Position numbers and translations under genes: made by a program
Assembly (NCBI GenBank): GCA_016708845.1
Contig: JADJFB010000012.1
Location: forward strand, 62,001 to 126,000
DNA from: Bacteroidota bacterium
GTDB lineage: Bacteria > Bacteroidota > Bacteroidia > B-17B0 > Aurantibacillaceae
Length of the DNA: 64,000 nt
Direction: 5' to 3'
Shown here: positions 48,705 to 58,875 of the stretch, one piece after another
How positions within the stretch are numbered: the first letter of the stretch is position 1
Layout of the letters: every line of letters starts with the position of its first letter
Notes under the pieces: generated by a model
What the model saw: only the letters and a program-made list of their open reading frames with translations
Databases searched by the model: none
What the model was told of the DNA's origin: nothing

Positions 48705-51700
48705 ATGAAAAAATTATTTTTACTTTTTATTTTAGGCATTTCAATAAACGCCAATTCACAAGCCTTGCAGTGGGCTAATAGTATGGGCACTACGTCTATT
48801 ACAACTGTAGCTAATAAAGTAATGTCCGACGCATCAGGTAGCGTTTTTAATGTTGGGTATTTTACTGGTACGGTTGACTTTCAATCAGGTGCGGGAGTTA
48901 ATGCTTTAACATCGGGTAGCACTTCTATTAATGGTTACATACAAAAGTTGGGTGCTAATGGAGCTTTTGCTTGGGTAAAAGGTTTCTTAGGAACAGGTGC
49001 CTGTAATATTAAAAACATTGTGGCTGATGGCTCAGGAAGTTTATATATCACTGGTGGTTTTGCTGGTACAATTGATTTTGATCCAGGAGCAACAACATTT
49101 ACAATGGCTTCATCTGCATCAACAGATGTGGATGTGTTTATATGTAAATTAACGGCTGGAGGTGTTTTTGTTTGGGCAAAGCAGATTGGTGGTATTTACG
49201 ATGATTATGGTTTATCAATTGATTTAGACCCATCAAATAATGTATTTGTTAGTGGATATTTAAACTCGATGACGACAGCTCCACAGCATTTATTAATTGA
49301 TGTTAATCCAGGCGCAGGTGTAAATAATTTAGATATTTATAGACAAGATGGTTTTGTGTTGAAGTTAGATAATAGTGGTAATTACATGGCTTCTCAAAAT
49401 TATGGCGGTGCTGGAGTTGATGTTGTCTATTCTATGAAATTAGATCCTACTGGTAATGTATATATATCTGGTTACTCTTGGAGTAGTGTAGGGCAGTTGT
49501 CAATTGGTGCATCTGGAGTTTACGATACTGGATTTATTGCCAAATTAACTAATAGTTTAGTAAACACTTGGGCTATTCCTTTTAGAGGTGCTCCAGGTGC
49601 AGGTTACTGTGGAGTTCGAGATATTGAAATTGATGCAACAGGAAACGTATATGCAGTTGGTGAATTTAAAGGTGTTGTAGATTTTGATGCAGGCGTTGCG
49701 CCAACATATACTATGGCTACAACAAGTTTATCGGAAGCTGATGTATTTGCTACTAAGGTAACTTCGGCGGGTGTTTTTGTTTGGGCTAAACAAATTGCAT
49801 CAGGCACATCAAATGCTTATGCCTTAAGTTTAGCCCTTGATGCTTCAAACAATTTATTTTTTACAGGTTATTTTACTGGCGCAGCTGATTTTAATCCAAC
49901 AGCAGCCTCTTATACAAAATACAGTGCAGGTACAAACGATGTGTATGTGTGTAAATTAGATGCTAATGGAAATTTTAGTAATGAAGCTCAAGTATATGGC
50001 AGCACAGGAAGCGACGTTTGTTATAGTATATCATCTCCTGCAGCTGGCACTTATTATATTTGTGGTTCATTCAATAGTACGGTTGATTTTAATGAAGGAA
50101 CTGGTACTACCAATTTAATTGGAGCAGGCGTGGCAGATGCTTTTGTTGCAAAATATGCGGCCTGTTCGGTTCCTCCAATTACAACAGCAAGTTCAAGTAC
50201 GTTAGTAAGTGTTTGTCAAAATGGAACTAGAGTTTTATCTGCTACAGCAGCTACCGGTGTTACATTTAATTGGTTTAATGTTTCTGGAGGCGGAACATCT
50301 TTAGGAGTTGGCAATACTTTTACTACATCGCCAATAACAGCTACAACTTCTATCTGGGCCGAAGGTTCTAATACATGTGCTGCTAGCCCTGTTATTCAAT
50401 ACAGCATCAATATGATTCCTTCTCCAACCGTAAGTTTAACTTCAAGTTCAGGTTTCGTTTGTGAGGGAAATTCTGCTACATTAACAGGTGGTGGCACAGG
50501 AATTACCTCATATACATGGAATACAGGGGCAACTACGCAATCTATTTTGATTACACCTTCGGTTACAACTCAATACACTGTTAATGGGTCAAATGGAACT
50601 TGTATAGGAACAAAAACAATTAATATTAATGTGGTTCCAATGCCAGTTCCAAGTTTGACATTTAATCCAAGTAGTATTTGTTCAGGACAAACAACCACTG
50701 TTTCTACAACTGGTTATGGTACTTATCATTGGAACGGAGGAGGTATTACTACCAATCCTTACTTTGTTACAACACCAATTAGCACAGGTACATATTCGGT
50801 TAATGCAGAGCATTTTGGTTGCAATAAAACATTTACATTTCAAATTGTTGTAGCTCCTTCACCAACTTTATCTGTTTCTAATCAAACAACTTGTGCAGGT
50901 ACTGCAGTAAATTTAATTGCAACTGGTGCAACAAGTTATAGCTGGAATATCGGTGCTACAACATCTTCAATTTCAGTATCGCCAACTTCCAATACTACAT
51001 ACAGTGTTACGGGAACAGTAGGAAGTTGTTCAAATACAAAAACAGTGAGTGTTTCCGTAAGTGCTTCGCCAACCGTTGCAGCAAATTCTGTATCTGTTTG
51101 TGCTGGCAATGCAGTTAATGTAACGGCTAGTGGCGCTGCATCTTACAGTTGGAATACTGGAGCTACAACAGCTTCGATATCAGTTACTCCAACATCAACT
51201 ACAGTTTATACCGTAACAGGAACAACAACTGGATGTACAAATACTAAAACAGTTACAGTAACGGTTAATGCCTTACCTAACACTTCGGTTTCATCAACCA
51301 CTATTTGTTCTGGTTCAACAGGTACATTAGCGGCAAGTGGGCTTCAACTTATAGTTGGAACACTGGCTCTACTAATGCTAATTTAGCCGTGAATCCTACA
51401 GTAAATACAAACTATACCGTTACTGGAACTTCAGCTGCGGGCTGTGTAAAAACAGCAACTGCATCGGTTACTGTTGGAAGTGCTCCATCAATTGCTGCTA
51501 ACTCAACCAGTATTTGTATAGGTTCATCTGCAACCATCATGGCAAGTGGCGTTAATACCTATACTTGGAATACAAGTTCTAACTCATCTAGTATTACTGT
51601 CAATCCAACAAGTACAACGGTTTATACGGTATCTGGAAATTTAGTTGGATGCGCAACTACTGCTGTAAAAGTAGTAACGGTTACAGTTAATGCTTTACCT

Positions 51701-52171
51701 GTTGTGACGTTGGCAAATATTACTAGTCCTTTATGTGTTGCTAATGCTTCAGTAGCACTTGCAGGAACACCGTCAGGAGGCACTTACTCAGGCGCTGGTG
51801 TAAGTGGCGCAAGTTTTAATCCATCTGTTTCTGGTGCTGGAACATTTACAGTAACTTATAATTACACAGATGTAAATAGCTGTTCGGCAGCTGCAACTAA
51901 AACTGTAAACGTGAGTTTATGTACTGATATTGTCACGCTGAGCGGAGTCGAAGCGTCTTCGATCAACATTTACCCTAATTCCAACAACGGCGACTTTACC
52001 ATTTTAATTCCAACAAAAGGAACATACACGATTGTGAATGCTATAGGGCAAATCGTTGAAACGATTGAATTAAAAGATGATATTCAGCAAATTAATGTAT
52101 CTGGTTTATCACAAGGTATGTATTATGTAATTGGTAAAAACTCAAAAGTAAAAGTTGTTGTGACTAAATAA
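48705..52171 (+). CDS. T9SS-secreted beta-propeller/Ig-like protein with type A C-terminal domain (frameshifted)
   Basis: About 1155 residues when corrected. A signal peptide (KLFLLFILGISINANSQ) is followed by beta-propeller (SBBP) repeats over about 470 residues (YITGGFAGTIDFDPGATTF, VFVWAKQIGG, NVYISGYSWSS), then Ig-like repeats (pattern VC.G..V...ASGA.SYSWNTGATT.SISV.PT..T.YTVTG), and a type A T9SS sorting domain (Por_Secre_tail) at the end: SINIYPNSNNGDFTI, TYTIVNAIGQIVET, GLSQGMYYVIGK. One G is missing in the G3 run at 51339-51341; restoring it gives ASGASTYSWNTGSTNANL. A LytTR-type operator lies 83 bp upstream. Unlike the other two giants it has the A-type tail. Confidence 0.87.
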
Positions 52172-52195
52172 AAATTGAATTTATTTTTTAGTAAC

Positions 52196-52225
52196 AGGGA
52201 TAGCTTTTTGCTATCCCTTTTTTTT
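52196..52225 (+). terminator. Rho-independent terminator
   Basis: AGGGATAGC and GCTATCCCT form a 9-bp perfect stem with loop TTTTT and a run of at least eight T. It lies 25 bases after the stop of the T9SS protein gene and 16 bases before the hydrolase ATG. Confidence 0.9.
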
Positions 52226-52240
52226 GTTATTTTTAATGCA

Positions 52241-52921
52241 ATGAAAAACATTATCTTACTTCACGGAGCCATTGGCGCTAAAGATCAATTAGAACCGCTT
52301 GCTGTTGAACTAAATCAGCAAGGCTACAACGTGTTTACCATGAGCTTTAGCGGCCATGGACAAACACCTTTTCAAACTCATTTTGGGATTGAGCAATTTG
52401 CGTTGGAGTTAGAGCAATATATTACAATAAATAATTTAGATAAGCCAACCGTGTTTGGTTATAGCATGGGTGGTTATGTGGCTTTATATTTAGCAAAGCA
52501 ACAACCAAACTTATTAGGAAATATTATTACACTTGGAACTAAGTTTGAATGGAGCCCAGAAATTTCTGCTAAAGAAACTAAAATGCTCGACTCAAAAACC
52601 ATCATCGAAAAAGTACCAAAATTTGCCGAAGCTTTACAAAAACGCCACGGACAGGATTGGGAACTCCTCTTACAAAAAACAGCCGAGATGATGATTGCTT
52701 TAGGAAACAAAAATGCTTTGTCCTTAAATGATTTTACAAGTATTGAAAATAAAGTACTCATTGGCTTAGCGGATAAAGACAATATGGTTACTCTTGAAGA
52801 AACCACAGCCGTTTACAAGCAATTAAAAAACGGCGCCATGTATATGTTGCCTAATATCAAACATCCTATTGAAACGGTGAATGTTGGGTTGTTGGGGAGG
52901 ATTATTGAAGGTTTTAAATGA
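52241..52921 (+). CDS. Alpha/beta hydrolase
   Basis: A 226-residue alpha/beta hydrolase fold enzyme, probably an esterase or thioesterase-like. The oxyanion glycine is in LLHGAIGAKDQ, the nucleophile elbow is GYSMGGY (GxSxG), the acid is in IGLADKDNM and the catalytic His in PNIKHPIETV. There is no signal peptide. I chose ATG 52241; the open frame extends upstream into the terminator. The substrate is unknown. It converges on the nucleotidyltransferase gene. Confidence 0.88.
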   Translation: MKNIILLHGAIGAKDQLEPLAVELNQQGYNVFTMSFSGHGQTPFQTHFGIEQFALELEQYITINNLDKPTVFGYSMGGYVALYLAKQQPNLLGNIITLGTKFEWSPEISAKETKMLDSKTIIEKVPKFAEALQKRHGQDWELLLQKTAEMMIALGNKNALSLNDFTSIENKVLIGLADKDNMVTLEETTAVYKQLKNGAMYMLPNIKHPIETVNVGLLGRIIEGFK

Positions 52922-52944
52922 AATAGATAATAGTCGTTTCTTAT

Positions 52945-53223
52945 TTATGTAATTTTTATCGCATTCACTTTTTCTATAAAGGATAATTCATGTTCTTCTG
53001 ATTTCGTAAAACATGTAAAATGAATTAAATGAGTTTTAAACTCTTGTGATATTATATCTTTTGTTTTTTGAAGTTCGTTGTAGTCATTATAGATTATTAT
53101 AATATCAATGTCATTATAGTTAAGATTGTTTGCAAAAGAACCAAATAGATAAAATTCAAAATTATTATTTAATAAGTTCCTTAGTAAGTATTTAAATTGT
53201 TTTATGAATGTATTTAGTTCCAA
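52945..53223 (-). CDS. Small nucleotidyltransferase-like protein (MNT fold)
   Basis: About 92 residues. LFGSFANNLNYNDIDIIIIY is the minimal nucleotidyltransferase signature (GS, nine residues, DxD). Length and helix KQFKYLLRNLLNNN before it match MNT antitoxin-like proteins, but their HEPN partner is not found beside it. The start is TTG at 53223, overlapping the upstream stop by 10 bases; an in-frame ATG at 53262 would give 105 residues. It is the last gene of a three-gene overlapping unit behind an HNH nuclease. The third acidic residue of the catalytic triad is unclear, so activity is uncertain. Confidence 0.62.
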   Translation of the reverse strand: MELNTFIKQFKYLLRNLLNNNFEFYLFGSFANNLNYNDIDIIIIYNDYNELQKTKDIISQEFKTHLIHFTCFTKSEEHELSFIEKVNAIKIT

Positions 53224-53870
53224 AATGTGTTTAATTTTCCTAAAAAATCTCCCCAAGTACATATTTCAATATTTAGTGTTCCAGCAATAACCTTTGCTTC
53301 TGATGTTATTCCTCCATTTGGATTAGTTTTCACAATTATTTGAAAATCTTTATATAAATCCTTTGATGATCTAACTGATTCCACACTTATTTCATAATCA
53401 TTTAGCATAATAGCAATGACATCTTTTAAGTCGTGTCTTTTTATTTTCACCCTTCTATTGTCCAATCTTTCAAATGATTTAACTTGTAGATGCTGTCTCA
53501 ACCCTCTGCTTATATAGTCAAATTCTTTATCTATGGTGATTTCATTATCTTCTTGACTTGAAAATCTCATTAAATCTCCCATTCCGCCAAACGAAATATT
53601 TTTTGAGTGAAGGAAATTAATTGTTTCGCCACTTATTTTATATACTTTTTTTATATTCGCTATGATATTTATATCAGTATATTTATTTACAATTTCTTTT
53701 ACTGTGCTAATTTCGACATCTTCTAGTGAGATTGTAAATACTTTAAAAGTCAAGCCTTTTTTTCTTATTATTTCAGAAAAATTGTTTTCAATATTAGTAA
53801 TGTTACTAATATAATTGCCCTCAGTCAATTTATCTGTTATGAATTTTGTACTCCAGTTATCGCTATACAT
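53214..53870 (-). CDS. Unrecognised protein in an HNH cassette
   Basis: 218 residues without a signal peptide or transmembrane segment. The N-terminal half looks alpha/beta: VFTISLEDVEIST, INIIANIKKVYKIS and ISFGGMGDLMRFS, the last a glycine-rich turn. RGLRQH has the R-x4-H spacing seen in HEPN ribonucleases, but the surroundings do not convince me. The C-terminal part, KDFQIIVKTNPNGGITSEAK followed by VIAGTLNIEICTWGDFLGKL, resembles a Rossmannoid end. I recognise no family. The ATG overlaps the HNH stop by 8 bases and the next gene starts before its end, so the three are translated together. Confidence 0.7.
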   Translation of the reverse strand: MYSDNWSTKFITDKLTEGNYISNITNIENNFSEIIRKKGLTFKVFTISLEDVEISTVKEIVNKYTDINIIANIKKVYKISGETINFLHSKNISFGGMGDLMRFSSQEDNEITIDKEFDYISRGLRQHLQVKSFERLDNRRVKIKRHDLKDVIAIMLNDYEISVESVRSSKDLYKDFQIIVKTNPNGGITSEAKVIAGTLNIEICTWGDFLGKLNTFWN

Positions 53871-54553
53871 ATATCTCAGTTATTTCCTTCGGGAATAGTG
53901 TCCCATTGTTTTCGAAATTGAAAATGTGTTTTGCTTCAAAATCATTAATATGCTGTGTGAATTTCGCAAATGCAATTTTTTCTGAAGAATTAGTAAGATG
54001 ATAATTAGTATTAATTAAATTATATATTTTTCTATTGTTAGGTATAATTGACTCTCTAATTTTCTTAAGCCATATTATCGGCATCTGACTCTCTGGGTTA
54101 TACCTCTCGTTTGTTTCTGGACCGTAAGTGTCAAAAATTAATTTATTTTCCAAAAAAATAGGGTTTAATATTTCTCGAACCAATTCTCTTGAATCAAATT
54201 TTTTAATACCGAAAAGATTCTTTAATCTAAGTTCATGTTCATTTTTCCATTTTTTGATCAATTCTTCAGGAAAATCTTTTTCAGCTTTATCAATTGTTGT
54301 ATGACAATTTAGAACATAATAATATTAAATTTTCATAATTGCCTTTTTCCTCTGCAGTATAGTCTTTATTAGATCTTGATCCATTATTTGCACTTATAAT
54401 ATGTGCAATTTCCGCAATATGTATTTCCGTATTTGTAAAGGTTTTAAATAAATTTTCATTACAATCAGGTCTTTGACAAAAACCACCTGAATTAGCAAAC
54501 AACTTACTTTTTGTAAAACTATTCGGTGAAGCTTTTCCTCTAGAACATGCCAT
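53863..54553 (-). CDS. HNH endonuclease-type protein (frameshifted)
   Basis: About 229 residues when corrected. The HNH/zinc module has GGFCQRPDCNENLF (first CxxC-like pair), IAEIAHIISANNGSRSN (His), and, with one extra A at 54308-54310 removed, NLILLCSNCHTTIDKAEKDF (CxxCH). After it come FPEELIKKWKNEHELRLKNL and a C-terminal domain with FDTYGPETNERYNP and IIPNNRKIYNLINTNYHL, a tail I have seen in other HNH proteins but cannot name. HNH nucleases cut DNA, often in restriction or defence. It starts 4 bases after the agmatinase-family stop and overlaps the next gene. Confidence 0.78.
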
Positions 54554-54557
54554 GAAA

Positions 54558-55628
54558 TTATTTTTTAATATTACAATATGCTTTCTTAAGCTTTTTTCCT
54601 TGGCTATGTGCCGCTAAATTTGCAATGCGGTATAATAAACGAGAAGCCACATTCGCATTCCATTCGTCTTCGCCACCAACTTCGTTAATGTCAAAAGCAA
54701 TAATGGTTTTACCTGATGCTACTACTTGTTCTAATAAATATAATACTTGGTCGGTTTCAAAACCACCTGCTACTGGTGTTCCAGTACCTGGGCATAATTT
54801 TGGATCTAAACCATCAATATCAAAACTTAAATAAATCTTTTGTGGTAACTCTGCTACAATTTCTTGGCAAATGGTATCCCAGCTTTTGCCTTTGTATTGT
54901 TGTTGTTTAATGTCTCTATCAAAAAATGTTTTTACACGTCCGTTTGAGTTATTAATAATTTCTAACTCTGCTTGGCAATAATCTCTAATACCAACTTGTA
55001 CTAATTTTTGTACGCTATGTCTTTTTAAGGCATTGTACATAATAGACGCATGAGAGTATTCAAATCCTTCGTAAGCCACACGTAAATCAGCATGCGCATC
55101 AATTTGTAAAATAGCAAACTCTCCAAAGTGTTCTCCTAAAGCATCAATCATACCTAATGGAGTAGAGTGATCGCCACCAATTAAGCCAACGCTTTTATGT
55201 TGCTTTAAAAAATGTAAAGCACGTTGTTTTACCCATGCATTCATTTCTTCACATACTTTGTTCACGTCTTTTATTTCATCAATCTCCGAAGACGGTTCTC
55301 CGTTACATTGTCTGTCAATAATAATTTCAGCAACAGGGCGATAGATTTCGCTTTTCTCTCTCAAGTCTTCGCTAAAATCATCCATGGCAATGCCCATCTT
55401 CCAAGCGTCTTTTACAATGGGGTCATAAAGATCCACTTGAAAAGAAGCATCAAATATTTGTTGTGGCCCGTCAATAGTTCCACCACCGTAACTTACGGTT
55501 ACTTCCCAAGGCACTGGTATTAATACCGTTTCAGATTCTTGTGTAGTGAATGGTAAACCAAACATGTTTGCGTTAACATCGCCAACGCTGTTAGGGTCAA
55601 AGTTTTTTATTTTTTCTTGTTTGTTCAT
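54558..55628 (-). CDS. speB: Agmatinase/arginase family protein
   Basis: A 356-residue ureohydrolase-fold enzyme. The binuclear-manganese motifs are GGDHSTP, LQIDAHADLRVAYE and SFDIDGLDPKL, with GGFETDQV and FDINEVGG. Family members cleave agmatine, arginine or related guanidino compounds and release urea. The N-terminal extension NFDPNSVGDVNANMFGLPF is typical of the Bacteroidota agmatinase-family subgroup, whose substrate is often unproven; the symbol is the usual one for the family. It stands upstream of the HNH cassette, which starts 4 bases after its stop. Confidence 0.87.
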   Translation of the reverse strand: MNKQEKIKNFDPNSVGDVNANMFGLPFTTQESETVLIPVPWEVTVSYGGGTIDGPQQIFDASFQVDLYDPIVKDAWKMGIAMDDFSEDLREKSEIYRPVAEIIIDRQCNGEPSSEIDEIKDVNKVCEEMNAWVKQRALHFLKQHKSVGLIGGDHSTPLGMIDALGEHFGEFAILQIDAHADLRVAYEGFEYSHASIMYNALKRHSVQKLVQVGIRDYCQAELEIINNSNGRVKTFFDRDIKQQQYKGKSWDTICQEIVAELPQKIYLSFDIDGLDPKLCPGTGTPVAGGFETDQVLYLLEQVVASGKTIIAFDINEVGGEDEWNANVASRLLYRIANLAAHSQGKKLKKAYCNIKK

Positions 55629-55703
55629 AATACTGTTTCTGGTTATAAATTTAATGTTTCTTGTTCAATTAACTAGAAACAAGAAGCCTGAAATATTTAA
55701 TAT

Positions 55704-56357
55704 TTACGGAGCAAGTCTTTCGATCTTCCAATTCCCATTCTCTAAAGTAAAAGCTATTCTATCATGTAAACGATTTTTGCGTCCTTGCCAAAATTCGTAG
55801 TAGTTCGCTTTAATAATGTAGCCGCCCCAAAAATCAGGGCGAGGAATTTCTTGGTCTTTGTATTTTGTTTTATTGTTTTCTATAAATGTATTTAGTTCTT
55901 CTCTATCTTTTAAAACTTTACTTTGTGGCGAGCTCCAAGCGCCTATTTTAGAGTCTTGTGGACGCGCATTAAAATACGCATCGCTTTTTTCGGCTTCTGC
56001 TTTTTTAGAAATCACACCTTCAATACGAACTTGTCTTTCAAGCTCTGGCCAAAAAAAAGTTAAACATACATTGGGATTGTTAGCTATTTCTGCTGCTTTA
56101 CGCGAATCATAGTTGGTATAAAAATAAAATTTGTTATTCGAAAACTCACGTAAATAAATAATGCGTGCCGATGGTTTATTGTTTTTATCAACGGTTGCTA
56201 AATTACAAGCAGCTACTTCATTTACTTTGGCATCAATAGCATCTTGCATCCATTGTTCAAATTGCAAATCGGGCGTTTTGTTTAAATTAGTTTCAGATAA
56301 TTCGCCTTTCATGAAATCTTCTCTTAACTGAGAAATATGTTGGTTTACGTGACTCAT
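55704..56357 (-). CDS. pdxH: Pyridoxamine 5'-phosphate oxidase
   Basis: A 217-residue FMN enzyme that oxidises pyridoxine or pyridoxamine phosphate to pyridoxal phosphate. LREDFMKGELSETNL is the usual opening, followed by PSARIIYLREF, FYTNYDSRKAAEIANNP and SKKAEAEKSDAYFNARPQDS, then IGAWSSPQSKVL, and RLHDRIAFTLENGNWKIERL at the end (PNPOx C-terminal domain). ATG 56357 (MSHVNQHISQ) is preferred over the upstream ATG 56375. A TATATTTG box precedes it. Confidence 0.95.
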   Translation of the reverse strand: MSHVNQHISQLREDFMKGELSETNLNKTPDLQFEQWMQDAIDAKVNEVAACNLATVDKNNKPSARIIYLREFSNNKFYFYTNYDSRKAAEIANNPNVCLTFFWPELERQVRIEGVISKKAEAEKSDAYFNARPQDSKIGAWSSPQSKVLKDREELNTFIENNKTKYKDQEIPRPDFWGGYIIKANYYEFWQGRKNRLHDRIAFTLENGNWKIERLAP

Positions 56358-56372
56358 TTTAGTAATTTTACA

Positions 56373-56380
56373 CAAATATA
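56373..56380 (-). promoter_or_regulatory. -7 box of pdxH
   Basis: On the minus strand TATATTTG fits TAnnTTTG, 16 bases before the ATG at 56357. It supports that start over the ATG at 56375, which lies inside the box. No -33 element was found. Confidence 0.45.
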
Positions 56381-56392
56381 TATAAGTTATTC

Positions 56393-56938
56393 TTGATAAA
56401 AGCAGGAGATATATTAATTGCTAAACCATTTTTTCAAGATGGGCATTTTAAGCGTTCTGTCATCTATTTATGTGAGCATAATCATATAGGAAGTTTGGGA
56501 TTTATTATTAATAAATCTCACGGAATGGTTTTAAGAGATATTTTTCCTCATCTTAAAAATGGGAATTTCCCTTTGTTTGAAGGTGGTCCAATGTCTCCCA
56601 ATCAATTATTTTACACACATACCTTGGGTTCAAAAATAAGCGAAAGTCAGCATATTGTGGATGATATATACTGGGGAGGCAACTTTTTTGAATTATCGCA
56701 GTTGATAGAAAATGGTGAAGTAAACTCTAGTCAAATAAGGTTTTATATTGGCTATAGTGGCTGGAGTGAAGGCCAATTAGAACAGGAGATTGAGAATGAT
56801 ATATGGTTTACAAAAAACACTCAATATGTTAATTTATTAAGAATTGCGCCGCAGGAATTGTGGGGCGAAGAACTGATAAAAATCAATCCTAGCTACAAAG
56901 TTTTTAGCGATTATTCGTTCGATCCATCTTTGAATTAA
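56393..56938 (+). CDS. YqgE/AlgH family protein
   Basis: A 181-residue protein. KAGDILIAKPFFQDGHFKRS, CEHNHIGSLGFIINKSHG, FPLFEGGPMSPNQLFY, and YIGYSGWSEGQLEQEIE are family hallmarks. The function of AlgH/YqgE proteins is unresolved; some act on transcription. The start is TTG at 56393; no ATG is available. It diverges from pdxH and its end overlaps the convergent phosphatase gene by 4 bases. Confidence 0.9.
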   Translation: MIKAGDILIAKPFFQDGHFKRSVIYLCEHNHIGSLGFIINKSHGMVLRDIFPHLKNGNFPLFEGGPMSPNQLFYTHTLGSKISESQHIVDDIYWGGNFFELSQLIENGEVNSSQIRFYIGYSGWSEGQLEQEIENDIWFTKNTQYVNLLRIAPQELWGEELIKINPSYKVFSDYSFDPSLN

Positions 56939-58869
56939 ACCCTTACACCAATCATACACACATCGTCAATTTGTTCAAAGCTTCTTTTCCAGTCGTTGTA
57001 AGCGTTATACAAAATGGTGTTTTGTTCACTCATCTCTTTATCCTGAATAGAAAGTAGTAAATCCTTTAGAGGTTTGTATTTCATCTTTTTTCCGAAGGTT
57101 CCGCCAAACTGATCAGCATATCCATCAGAGAATGAATAAATGGTATCACCACTTTGTAAATCCATGGTATGTAAGGTAAATGGATTCATTTTTTCGTAAT
57201 TACCAATGGGTTGCTTATCGGCTTTAATTTCAATGAGGTAATGTGTGCTTGTTGCTACTATATTTTCTGATGAAGAAGATGGTTGTCCTTTTCTAATAAT
57301 CCATAAAGGGTTATTAGCACCTGCAAATTGTAAAATTGTTTTGCCATCTGTGTCAATTAAACGCACTAGGGCAATATCCATTCCATCTTTTTGCGACGAC
57401 TCTCCTTGTTTTTTAAACGAAGCTGTTACCATGTTACGTACTTCATTTAAAATTAAATCAGGTTGATGAATGTGTTTATTATTTACAACTTCGTTTAAGG
57501 CATTGTTGCAAATCACACTCATAATGGCGCCAGGCACACCATGTCCAGTGCAATCAGCTGCTGCAAAAATACGAGATGGAGTAGGCGTGCTTAATTGGCT
57601 GTACCAATAAAAATCACCACTTACAATATCTTTTGGTTTAAATAATAAAAAGGCTTGAGGAAAAATTTTAGTGAGTAAATCTTTTTCAGGTAGGTAAGCA
57701 TCTTGTATGCGTTTTGCATAAGTAATGCTATCCGTTATTTCTTTACTTTTTTCTTCTAATTGATGATGTTGAGTCGCAATTTGATTAAAGGCATTTTTAA
57801 GTTCCACATTTTTTAAGCGGTGTATCTCTGCTTCTTTTTCTGCGGACTCTACCGAAAAAGCGATTTGCTGATTTTTAAGTGTATTAACTTTATCGTTACT
57901 TAAAATCTCTTGTCGTAATTGATTATATGTTTTAAAATGAAATAGCGCTTGTGTCAAATCACTTGATTTCTCAAAAGCTTGAGCTAGTAACTCATGCACT
58001 TCAGATTGTATGGAAGTGATTTTTAAATCTTGCGAAATAGTTAATGCTTTATTTAAACAGGTAATACTTTCTGTTAAGTTAGCTTGATATAAATATATTT
58101 TTCCTTTTCCTAATAAACATAAAACATCAAAACGTTTTTCTTGTTTTAAGTTCGATTGTTCTGCTTTTTGATAATAGTCTAAAGATAAATCCCAGTTTTC
58201 TTGTTCAGAATATAAGCTCGCTAAACCTAAGTAGGTCCAAGGAATACCATCTTCATCTTTAATACTTTCTCTTAGTGTTAAGCTTTTGTTATAATAGTTT
58301 TTTGCTTCTTCGTAATTTTTACTCAATACATAATTACGAGCAATTAAATTTAAAGATGATGCCGCAGCTTTATTGTCTTTACTATGTTGACGAATAGTTA
58401 ATCCCTTATTTAAAGCAGTAATCGCGTTGCTATAATCATGTATGCGCGAATAAATTTGACCTAAGGTTGTGTAACAATCGCTTTTGTTAGTTTCATCATC
58501 GATGAGTTCGCTAGCTTTTACAGCATTTAAAGCATTTTGCATGGCTTTTTCGTACTGGCCAAATTGATCGTACATGCCAGCGCAAATAGAATTTGCTCTC
58601 GAAATACCAAGCGATACATTCACACTTTCAAAATATGTCAGTGCTTCGTTAGCAATAATTAATGGCGTACTTTCGCTCGATTTCCAAAAATTTAATTGTG
58701 CAATGGTTAATTGTGCAAAATGAAAATCAATTAGGTTACTATATTTTTCAGCATTTTCTTTTGCTTGTATAGCAAATTCCATAGCCTTAGTTCTATCAAT
58801 ATATCTATAATCCCACGCTTTACTATTTAACTCGTGCATGATATTGGCGTATGAATTGCTTTCTGACAT
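56935..58869 (-). CDS. TPR protein with C-terminal SpoIIE/PP2C-type phosphatase
   Basis: A 644-residue cytoplasmic protein. About eight TPR units (for example KSDCYTTLGQIYSRIHDYS and AASSLNLIARNYVLSKNYEE) occupy residues 1-320. A coiled coil follows (330-395), then a SpoIIE/PP2C serine phosphatase (about 400-640). Metal ligands lie in VSGDFYWY, AADCTGHGVPGAIMS and FSDGYADQFGG. Such phosphatases dephosphorylate anti-sigma antagonists or other regulators. It is the third gene after two CsgG/FlgO-like proteins, 6 bases from the second, so it probably controls or senses their activity (inference). Confidence 0.88.
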   Translation of the reverse strand: MSESNSYANIMHELNSKAWDYRYIDRTKAMEFAIQAKENAEKYSNLIDFHFAQLTIAQLNFWKSSESTPLIIANEALTYFESVNVSLGISRANSICAGMYDQFGQYEKAMQNALNAVKASELIDDETNKSDCYTTLGQIYSRIHDYSNAITALNKGLTIRQHSKDNKAAASSLNLIARNYVLSKNYEEAKNYYNKSLTLRESIKDEDGIPWTYLGLASLYSEQENWDLSLDYYQKAEQSNLKQEKRFDVLCLLGKGKIYLYQANLTESITCLNKALTISQDLKITSIQSEVHELLAQAFEKSSDLTQALFHFKTYNQLRQEILSNDKVNTLKNQQIAFSVESAEKEAEIHRLKNVELKNAFNQIATQHHQLEEKSKEITDSITYAKRIQDAYLPEKDLLTKIFPQAFLLFKPKDIVSGDFYWYSQLSTPTPSRIFAAADCTGHGVPGAIMSVICNNALNEVVNNKHIHQPDLILNEVRNMVTASFKKQGESSQKDGMDIALVRLIDTDGKTILQFAGANNPLWIIRKGQPSSSSENIVATSTHYLIEIKADKQPIGNYEKMNPFTLHTMDLQSGDTIYSFSDGYADQFGGTFGKKMKYKPLKDLLLSIQDKEMSEQNTILYNAYNDWKRSFEQIDDVCMIGVRV

Positions 58870-58875
58870 AAAGGA

